Source of the DNA: JBAVOR01 sp049692255
Lineage (GTDB): Bacteria > Babelota > Babeliae > Babelales > JACPOV01
Length of the DNA: 30,735 nt
Direction: 5' to 3'
NCBI GenBank assembly: GCA_049692255.1
Contig: JBAVOR010000011.1
Coordinates: 1-30,735, forward strand
Position 1 is the stretch's first letter. Each line of letters starts with the position of its first letter. The translations under genes and the position numbers were made by a program. Positions 24,516-30,735 of the stretch are shown here, piece after piece. The notes below the pieces were generated by a model. That model saw only the letters and a program-made list of their open reading frames with translations, was not told where the DNA came from and did not search any database.

Positions 24516-25640
24516 ATGACAAATGAGCGTTCCGGATATATTTTAACACTTACCTTATTGTTGCTCTCCTTGCTGAGCGTTATCGTGTCATATATGGTAT
24601 GGGTTGGTACGGCAGGTTCATCTTTTACCCGCACCGTTGCTGCACGAGAGAAAGCACGTGAGCTTGCATATGGCGGTATGCAGTTAGCGTTCAGTCAGCT
24701 CTCTTTAATAGAAACAAGCACAGCGCAATCGCCACACCCTGCTTCAGGGCAGATGGCAAAAAAAGAAGGAGCCTCAGACAAACCAGCAGTGGAAGCAAAC
24801 ACCCAGGAAGATGCAGCGATTATTTGGATGAAAACTATTTTGCCTGTACTGAATCGCGTGCAACGATTTGAATTAAAAGAAGCCGTTGATGGTATTACCG
24901 CAACAATGGGCATTTGCATTACGTGTGAGCAAGGCAAATTAGATATCAATCAACTGTACGATTTTACCAATAAAAAGTTTGTTGGTCATGGCACACCCGA
25001 TGATATGGGGCAGCTCTGCCAACAATTTTTTGCATTACTTAAACCTGCTATTAAAATCGATCTATTTCCCCCTTTAGAAAAATTTTTAAAAAAACGAGAA
25101 GCCCCTCTCGACGACATAACAGAACTGTTACTGATACCCGAATTTGCGCAAGCGTTTAAAGCACACGTATGCATAGATACGGCGATGCCGATCGATAAAA
25201 AAGCGCCAAGACCTTTTGCTATTACTGACCTCTTTACTCTGTATAACGGGAGCAAAGGAATGAATATGTTGTGTTTATCAGATTCTATAGCAGGTGTATT
25301 ACAACTGAACCGCGTGCGCGAAGGGGATATTGAAGAGCGTATCAAACATTTTGCATCAATTTTTGAAGCTAAAGATGTACACAATAAATTATCGGGTACG
25401 GTAGAAACGGTATGGAATAATATACTTAAAAAACCGTACGGTAAAGAGTTCAAACAAGTATCAACAGTTGGCCAAAAACTTTGTGCCGTGCCGAACCCTA
25501 TAACTCATTTTTCTATAGTTGTATATGCACAAGTAGACGGGATAACAGAGAAAATTTTTGCTATCATAGAAAAGCGTATGACAACGAAAGAAGGAAAAGA
25601 AGCACAGGGGTTTATTGTTGATAGACTCTACTGGCTATAA
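24516..25640 (+). CDS. Minor pseudopilin, GspK-like
   Basis: A 374-residue protein. The start (MTNERSGYILTLTLLLLSLL) fits a class III leader cut at SG|Y; the conserved +5 Glu is absent, as is normal for GspK, which caps the pseudopilus. The large C-terminal region follows the family pattern: EAVDGITATMGICITCEQGKLDINQLYDF (split here at the conserved acidic DIN), a helical middle with repeated LL..PEFAQAF-type segments, and THFSIVVYAQVDGITEKIFAIIE near the end. No clear ribosome site precedes the ATG. It is separated from gspJ by the repeat cluster. Confidence 0.78.
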   Translation: MTNERSGYILTLTLLLLSLLSVIVSYMVWVGTAGSSFTRTVAAREKARELAYGGMQLAFSQLSLIETSTAQSPHPASGQMAKKEGASDKPAVEANTQEDAAIIWMKTILPVLNRVQRFELKEAVDGITATMGICITCEQGKLDINQLYDFTNKKFVGHGTPDDMGQLCQQFFALLKPAIKIDLFPPLEKFLKKREAPLDDITELLLIPEFAQAFKAHVCIDTAMPIDKKAPRPFAITDLFTLYNGSKGMNMLCLSDSIAGVLQLNRVREGDIEERIKHFASIFEAKDVHNKLSGTVETVWNNILKKPYGKEFKQVSTVGQKLCAVPNPITHFSIVVYAQVDGITEKIFAIIEKRMTTKEGKEAQGFIVDRLYWL

Positions 25641-25654
25641 AAAAGGAAAGTATC

Positions 25655-27238
25655 TTGCAGATAAAAACGGAAACGGTAGTCGGTCTTTTTATTATTGTTG
25701 CGTTGAGCATATTTTTTTATATGACTGTCTTTTTGGGCGTATTTCGCTTACATAAAGGGCAGTACCGTCAATATACCATAGCATTTGATGATGTCAGTGG
25801 CCTTGAAAAGAAAGCAGATGTTAAAATCGCTGGGGTTAAAGTCGGTTGGGTTGAGCGTATTGTGTTAACTAAAGCGCAAGTATACGCCGATGTTATGGTA
25901 GACAAACAATATCCAGTCTATGAAGATGCGCAGGCATTGGTGCGCCAAGACAGTTTTTTAGGGCCGAAATATTTAGAGATTATACCGGGTGATAGCTCTT
26001 TGGGCGAATTAGATGCAAATCATTTATTACCTACCCATGGCCAGTCATCTGCTTCAATTGATACCATTTTGCGTAGCATGGAAAAAGTAACACACAATGT
26101 GGAAGAGATCACCAGCTCGCTCAATGAAAATCTTGGCGGTACCCATGGCCGCCAACAAATGCATATGTTAGTTAATAATGTGCAAACAGCGGTAGAACGA
26201 TTTGCTGCACTGGCAACAACCGTTGATCGCACGGTGGGTAATAATGAAGAAAATATCAATACGATTATTAGTGATTTTCGCGAGGCGGTGCAGCGCGTTA
26301 AAGAACTGCTTCCTTCCATTGATCGCAGCGTGACTACCGTTTCTAATACGATTAGCAATGATATCGATCGGGTCAGTAATAGTTTTGAAGGGGCCGTTGG
26401 AACATTCGAACAAGCAGCGCTGCAAGTGCGTGATGGTTTTAAAAATGTTAATTCCATAGCACAAAAATTAGATGAAGGCCGCGGTGTATTGGGCAAATTG
26501 ATTAACGAAGATGAGACGTATCGTGATATTAAAGTAACCATTAACGGCTTACGTAAATATTTTAACAAGGTCGATGCACTTGGCATTGTGATCGATAGCC
26601 ATGGCGAGTTTATGTACCGTAACGCTGAAAATGTGAACTTTGAAGATACCAAAGGGTACATGGACATCCGTATTCACCCCAACGATGATCATTTCTATGT
26701 CTTACAGTACGTGATGGCGCAAAAGGGTAATATTAATCGTAGTATTAGACAAGTGCGCTGGTTCGATGAAAACTATAATCCTATTTTCGTTAACGAAACG
26801 TTTAATCAGAAAACACGATGGGGCTTTACGCCAGAACTATTTGGTAATATAGAAACGCGAGAGCGTGTGCTTGATCAAGCAAAATTTGGATTTCAAGTAG
26901 GGAAAGTATACAAAGACGTTGCATTGCGCGTAGGTATATTTGAAAATTCTGCTGGATTAGGTATCGATTTTAATATACCCTTTGGTACCGAACGTATGAG
27001 ATGGGTAACTTCATTAGAAGCATTTGATTTCCGTGGTCGGGATCGTTTTGATGATAAACGTCCTCACTTTAAATGGCTCAATCGATTATTCTTTATGAGA
27101 AATCTGTATGTGGCATTTGGTGCTGATGATATTATCAGTAAAGAAAACGCTAACGGATTCTTTGGTGCCGGCATTCGTTTCTGTGATGATGATATTAAAT
27201 ATTTAGTGGCACAGTTTGGTGTCGGAGTGGGATTATAA
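25655..27238 (+). CDS. MCE/MlaD-family protein with C-terminal barrel-like domain
   Basis: MCE proteins carry phospholipids between the inner and outer membrane. The 527-residue protein has one N-terminal membrane helix (about 8-30), an MCE domain (about 37-110; AFDDVSGLEKKADVKIAGVK, GWVERIVL, FLGPKYLEIIPG), a long helical region (about 130-300) and a C-terminal beta-rich part (about 330-527). The last part, with LRVGIFENSAGLGIDFNI, LEAFDFRGRD, NLYVAFGADDI and GAGIRFCDDDIKYLV, resembles MCE proteins of deltaproteobacteria that end in a barrel-like domain. Start is TTG at 25655 with AAAGGA eight bases upstream. It follows gspK by 14 bases; no MlaE permease or MlaF ATPase gene is adjacent. Confidence 0.88.
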   Translation: MQIKTETVVGLFIIVALSIFFYMTVFLGVFRLHKGQYRQYTIAFDDVSGLEKKADVKIAGVKVGWVERIVLTKAQVYADVMVDKQYPVYEDAQALVRQDSFLGPKYLEIIPGDSSLGELDANHLLPTHGQSSASIDTILRSMEKVTHNVEEITSSLNENLGGTHGRQQMHMLVNNVQTAVERFAALATTVDRTVGNNEENINTIISDFREAVQRVKELLPSIDRSVTTVSNTISNDIDRVSNSFEGAVGTFEQAALQVRDGFKNVNSIAQKLDEGRGVLGKLINEDETYRDIKVTINGLRKYFNKVDALGIVIDSHGEFMYRNAENVNFEDTKGYMDIRIHPNDDHFYVLQYVMAQKGNINRSIRQVRWFDENYNPIFVNETFNQKTRWGFTPELFGNIETRERVLDQAKFGFQVGKVYKDVALRVGIFENSAGLGIDFNIPFGTERMRWVTSLEAFDFRGRDRFDDKRPHFKWLNRLFFMRNLYVAFGADDIISKENANGFFGAGIRFCDDDIKYLVAQFGVGVGL

Positions 27239-27243
27239 TTAAA

Positions 27244-27669
27244 ATGCTGCATGCGCTTTTCGTATTAATAGTTCTGGTGCCAGCGTTGCATGCATTTGAA
27301 GATGACAACAAGAAGCCATATTTATTCGTAGACAAGATCTGTTTTGATGATTCTATTTATGACCCTATCAATAATGTCCATACTATTATTATTGACCAAA
27401 TTTCATGGTTGGAGAACAAGCAGCATATAATCAGAACAGGATTGAATGCTTGCAATGCTATGCGAAACTATGTCCCCGCTGCTGGTACTCAAATGGTTCT
27501 TGTTCAATTTGTTAATACGCAGGGAATGCCATTAATTAAGCCATTTAATTTTGATATGATCTATTATCAAGAATCAGAATCAAAAATAATAGATACATGG
27601 TTTATTGACGTTACCTATAAAGCAGAAAATGGTTCCATTACAGAAGAGATTGTTGAATATCTAAAATAA
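27244..27669 (+). CDS. Small secreted protein after the MCE gene
   Basis: A 141-residue protein of unknown function with a signal peptide (MLHALFVLIVLVPALHA|FEDD). The mature part looks beta-rich (YLFVDKICFDDSIYD, TQMVLVQFVNTQGMPL, TWFIDVTYKAENGSI) and soluble. It starts five bases after the MCE stop, so it is probably co-transcribed and may be a periplasmic partner. No strong ribosome site is seen apart from the end of the upstream gene, which suggests coupling. Its stop is seven bases from that of the convergent DUF6496-like gene. Confidence 0.65.
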   Translation: MLHALFVLIVLVPALHAFEDDNKKPYLFVDKICFDDSIYDPINNVHTIIIDQISWLENKQHIIRTGLNACNAMRNYVPAAGTQMVLVQFVNTQGMPLIKPFNFDMIYYQESESKIIDTWFIDVTYKAENGSITEEIVEYLK

Positions 27670-27676
27670 TTACTTT

Positions 27677-27862
27677 TTACCAGTTTCTTTTTTTGGTAGG
27701 AACTTTGGCACCTTTTTTACGTGCCTCAGATAAACCGATAGCCACCGCTTGTTTGCGATTGCGTACTACTGTACCCGATTTACCACTGTGTAATTTTCCT
27801 TCTTTGAACTTGACCATCGCACTTTTGACCGATTTTTGTGCATTTTTACCATATTTTGCCAT
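27677..27862 (-). CDS. DUF6496-like small basic protein
   Basis: A 61-residue lysine-rich protein without signal peptide. The pattern MAKYGKNAQKSVKSAMVKFK, then EGKLHSGKSGTVVRNRKQAV and AIGLSEARKKGAKVP is that of the DUF6496 family, small basic proteins found in many bacteria with no established role. The composition would allow nucleic-acid binding. It has one of the best ribosome sites in the window (AAGGAGGG eight bases before ATG), suggesting high expression. Confidence 0.85.
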   Translation of the reverse strand: MAKYGKNAQKSVKSAMVKFKEGKLHSGKSGTVVRNRKQAVAIGLSEARKKGAKVPTKKRNW

Positions 27863-27927
27863 GATATAACCCTCCTTTTCTTACTTATAAGTATGGCAAA
27901 AAAGCCCATGAAAAAGCAATAGTTTGC

Positions 27928-29451
27928 TCATTTTTTAGTGATTTCAAGAATAAGAAAAGCTTTTCTGAAAGCATCCAAATATTTCTTATGAACCCATAAA
28001 TATGTTGTTGGCATACTCACCGCCTTTTCCCTATTATTTCCATTTGTTACGATCCACTCGTTTGAGCACTGGAATGCGGATCGGGGAATTTTGCATTTAA
28101 AGGCTATGTAGTAAACCATGCTGTGTGCAGAATGAGCCGTATTTTTTTTGGTGTATAAACACCATTGTTCTTCTGATTTTTTACGCGCAATAGTGGGATT
28201 CTCTTCAAGTGTGGTTGCTTGCCAACCTGCTTTAAATTCTTGAATTATTTGTTGGCATTCTTCATGAAAGAGGTTTAAATCAAGTTTTTTCACTTCTTCG
28301 GGTTTATACATGTGCACAAATATTCCCGGACTAATACAGTTACCATTCTGATCGTAATATTGAAGATTGCCGATACCAAAATCTCTTATATGTAGTGTTT
28401 TTTGCATATTTAAAAGATCACGCGCAGTTTCGTTGAGTAAGGTACATAATTGGCCATCAGTTGTATTTTTGAGAGAAAGTAATTTCGTGTTATCTCGATC
28501 TGAGTATTTTGATGGAAATATTGGTTGAGCAAAGAGGCGTGTCACCAATGCCAAACACCATTGGGGTATGTCGTCTATAGTTTTTACCTGAAGGTCAAGG
28601 GTGTCCAAAAATTGCTGGTGATCAACCAGCATATCGTAATCTACTGTTTTATAATAAAAATTACCGATGGGTACTGTTTTGCTGTTAGATGGGACATTTG
28701 GTTTTGCTACATAGTTGCCTTGTATAAATTTTTTAAATGTATCCCACGATTTGTCGAAGTAAAAGTATTGATCGGATGTGCACCCAGGTGATAGACAGCT
28801 CGTTGCTATAGGGTGCTTATGAATTTCGATAATTCGGTAATAGGTGTGATCTTTGTATGGTTCGGTTGTTTTGTTGAGGTAGAGCTCCTGTCTATTGATA
28901 ATCATTTTAAGATTTGTGTTATCAAAGAAATCCATTTCACCCCATGGGGTATACAAATGGCAATAAGGGCTCGATTCTTCATGTTGAGAATATATTAACC
29001 CATCTGTGGTTGTATCACCATAAGGGTTAGGAGATCGTATGCCTGGCTGATAAATAATTTTGAATAATGCGTAATGATCGGTCTGTTGAAGCCATTCACG
29101 CGCACCAGGAGTATTCAAATTTGCTGCAGCGTGTGTAGGTAGAATGTTAAAGCGTTGTGCAATACTATTAATTAATATTTTGGTAACACTCTCACTATTG
29201 AGTATCTGATAGTGATGTTTATTGACCATAGACCAAGCCTTAATATATTCCGTTATTACTGGCAAATCTGCATAGTTAATGAACGAAGTACTGCCAACCA
29301 CGGTATTAAATTGGCTTGCAACAGTAGCAATCATTTCAGCAGGTAATAACGCTAATGGGCTCGGGGGTAGGGTGTTATCGGTAGTATCCATCGCTTGTAT
29401 TGAATTAAGAATTATGCAGGCGATGAAAATAATAATAGAATGTTTATGCAT
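27928..29451 (-). CDS. Secreted protein with F-box-like motif
   Basis: A 507-residue protein with a signal peptide (MHKHSIIIFIACIILNSIQA|MDTTD). Right after it comes LALLPAEMIATVASQF (33-48) and, after a short insertion, AWSMVNKHHYQIL (72-84). Together these resemble the two halves of an F-box (LPxE...I and W/L..VNK...). F-box domains in eukaryotes bind Skp1 in ubiquitin ligases, and some intracellular bacteria export F-box effectors. The rest (about 100-507) matches no family I know; it is mixed alpha/beta with scattered cysteines. The call of F-box is tentative because of the insertion. It lies 25 bases downstream of another such gene. Confidence 0.65.
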   Translation of the reverse strand: MHKHSIIIFIACIILNSIQAMDTTDNTLPPSPLALLPAEMIATVASQFNTVVGSTSFINYADLPVITEYIKAWSMVNKHHYQILNSESVTKILINSIAQRFNILPTHAAANLNTPGAREWLQQTDHYALFKIIYQPGIRSPNPYGDTTTDGLIYSQHEESSPYCHLYTPWGEMDFFDNTNLKMIINRQELYLNKTTEPYKDHTYYRIIEIHKHPIATSCLSPGCTSDQYFYFDKSWDTFKKFIQGNYVAKPNVPSNSKTVPIGNFYYKTVDYDMLVDHQQFLDTLDLQVKTIDDIPQWCLALVTRLFAQPIFPSKYSDRDNTKLLSLKNTTDGQLCTLLNETARDLLNMQKTLHIRDFGIGNLQYYDQNGNCISPGIFVHMYKPEEVKKLDLNLFHEECQQIIQEFKAGWQATTLEENPTIARKKSEEQWCLYTKKNTAHSAHSMVYYIAFKCKIPRSAFQCSNEWIVTNGNNREKAVSMPTTYLWVHKKYLDAFRKAFLILEITKK

Positions 29452-29476
29452 ATATATTTCGTTTTTTTCAATCTAA

Positions 29477-30694
29477 TTACTGTTGCTCACAAGAAAGAAG
29501 TTTCTTACACACGCGATTATCATGAAGCCATTTTTTTAAATGATCTTCGTTTGTATCGATAAAGTGGGGTACAGCAATCGAGTGCCACTGAGGCGCGCTG
29601 ACTTTTTTGTTCTTTACTGTTTGGCTACCATATACAAGCAGCGTTCCTGATTTGTTAAAATCTATATGAAATGTATAATCGCTTGTGGTATTAAAGCTAG
29701 ATAAATTTTCTTGTACAACCTTGGTAATTGTTCCTTTTACCATATCTATTAGCATCACACCCGTGTAATCTGCAATGGCAACGAAATTTCCGTTTGAGTC
29801 ACATGCGATGCCGAGGATATCGTTACCCAGCACAGTCGTTTCAACGCAGCCATTTTGTGTAAGACGACTTGTTCTCTTTAGTTCTACATAGCCAATAGCT
29901 TTAAGGGAAGATTTTTTTTCACGAATTTGATCATTATCTGCTCCATTGATACTAATATGTTGTCTATTAGGTTGCCATGCATCGCACTGTGAGCTTGCTT
30001 CTGAATGTTTAATTAATTGTTCTAATTCAAATTTTTTAATTTCCTTGCGCTGTTTGATATCAACAATGTGCAAAGAAACAGGTTTAAAGTCATTCGTTAT
30101 TTTATTGTAGCGAGCGACTAAATATGTTAAAAATTTGTTATTGCAAGAAACATTACAATGGGTCACTTGCCTTGTGCTATCATACATAAGTGTCAATCCG
30201 CCAATTGTTGCCATTTTCTCACGCAATGAATCGCCCTGTGCGCAATAAAGTTGTTTCATCGCATCAGGGGCGCGTGATGTCGCATTGGTTGCCTGTTTCA
30301 GTGTAAGTGAAAGACTGTTCATATCGTTCAGCGCAAAGGTAAAATGTTGAAAGCGTATCTTTTTATCTTCAAACTTCCTGAGATGCAGTCCAATACCTCT
30401 ATTACGAATATCTTGAGCTATTCTTGCCGCACATTCTTCTTCTGTTTCATGCGTAATATAGCTTGTAATATGGGTTCGAATCTCTTTAGGTAACCAGTTG
30501 AATGGCGTTTGGTTATTAACAACTACCGGATTTAGTGGTGTTTTATTGTTTGCAGATGGCGTAAAAGATAAAAGTACGGAGCCAATTTTTTTTAGTTTAT
30601 TTTTCCAGGAACTTTTTTCTGGTTCCATGGCAAACAAAGATTGGGTGATAGCAATTGCGACAATAACAGTTGCAGATATAGTGTGTTGCTTCAT
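29477..30694 (-). CDS. Secreted F-box-like protein with WD40-like propeller
   Basis: A 405-residue protein with signal peptide (MKQHTISATVIVAIAITQSL, cleavage at FA|MEPEK) and AGGAG before the ATG. Residues 66-80 (FNWLPKEIRTHITSYI, preceded by a basic linker) resemble the first half of an F-box. From about 170 the sequence has degenerate WD40-like strands: NVSCNNKFLTYLVARYN, SLHIVDIKQRKEIKKF, ILGIACDSNGNFVAIADYTG, VMLIDMVKGTITKVV and FHIDFNKSGTLLVYGS. F-box plus WD40 is a common substrate-adaptor layout in eukaryotes. If both calls hold, this would be a host-directed adaptor. The stop is 25 bases upstream of the next gene on the same strand. Confidence 0.68.
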   Translation of the reverse strand: MKQHTISATVIVAIAITQSLFAMEPEKSSWKNKLKKIGSVLLSFTPSANNKTPLNPVVVNNQTPFNWLPKEIRTHITSYITHETEEECAARIAQDIRNRGIGLHLRKFEDKKIRFQHFTFALNDMNSLSLTLKQATNATSRAPDAMKQLYCAQGDSLREKMATIGGLTLMYDSTRQVTHCNVSCNNKFLTYLVARYNKITNDFKPVSLHIVDIKQRKEIKKFELEQLIKHSEASSQCDAWQPNRQHISINGADNDQIREKKSSLKAIGYVELKRTSRLTQNGCVETTVLGNDILGIACDSNGNFVAIADYTGVMLIDMVKGTITKVVQENLSSFNTTSDYTFHIDFNKSGTLLVYGSQTVKNKKVSAPQWHSIAVPHFIDTNEDHLKKWLHDNRVCKKLLSCEQQ

Positions 30695-30735
30695 GGTGCT
30701 CTCCTAACCGTGTTTATAGTAATTCAAACAAACTA

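Overview
The window looks like a chromosomal segment of a small-genome, Gram-negative-type, host-associated bacterium. My best guess is the candidate phylum Dependentiae (TM6). That guess is inference from gene content: about 15 of 34 protein genes start with a signal peptide and most of those resemble no family I know, two of them carry F-box-like motifs, and an outer-membrane barrel, a type II secretion-like pseudopilus and an MCE lipid-transport protein show a double membrane. Genes are closely packed on both strands, starts usually follow AAGGA/GGAG ribosome sites, and no gene-free stretch exceeds about 300 bases. I see no insertion sequence, prophage, integrase or CRISPR array.

Layout. 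1-1001: 3' end of a delta-60-repeat protein. 1118-1772 (minus): a RelE-type toxin-antitoxin operon with a third, antitoxin-like small gene. 1932-2525: RdgB/HAM1 nucleotide pyrophosphatase. 2531-4930 (minus): four tandem secreted proteins of one divergent family. 5149-7512 (minus): Lon protease. 7688-10055: a LolD-like ABC ATPase overlapping murJ. 10093-11287: two small secreted proteins and a Nudix hydrolase. 11521-11597 (minus): initiator tRNA-fMet, bordered by a palindromic repeat. 11784-13723 (minus): acpS and a YifB/ComM-like ATPase overlapping by 4 bases. 13902-18217: a large secreted propeller-like protein, an outer-membrane barrel and a small secreted protein. 18218-20602 (minus): three secreted proteins, one with a ribbon-helix-helix-like tail and one an exported P-loop kinase of the chloramphenicol phosphotransferase type. 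20715-25640: gspF-G-H-I-J-K-like genes, with a cluster of palindromes between J and K. 25655-27669: an MCE/MlaD-like protein with a barrel-like C-terminus and a small secreted protein. 27677-30694 (minus): a DUF6496-like basic protein and two secreted F-box-like proteins.

How the parts fit. The housekeeping genes (lon, murJ, acpS, yifB, rdgB, tRNA-fMet) form a normal backbone. Around them is an envelope and export programme: a pseudopilus/T2SS inner-membrane platform, an MCE lipid-transfer protein, an outer-membrane barrel, and many secreted proteins that could use these routes. Several of the secreted proteins (F-box-like, RHH-like, P-loop kinase) are plausible host-interaction factors, but this is inference from domain type plus signal peptide. 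The most unusual features are the three-gene toxin-antitoxin operon, the four-member secreted family, the exported kinase and RHH protein, the recurring Ala/Ser-Met-acidic motif at signal-peptide ends, and a dispersed palindrome family, one copy of which begins at the tRNA CCA end.
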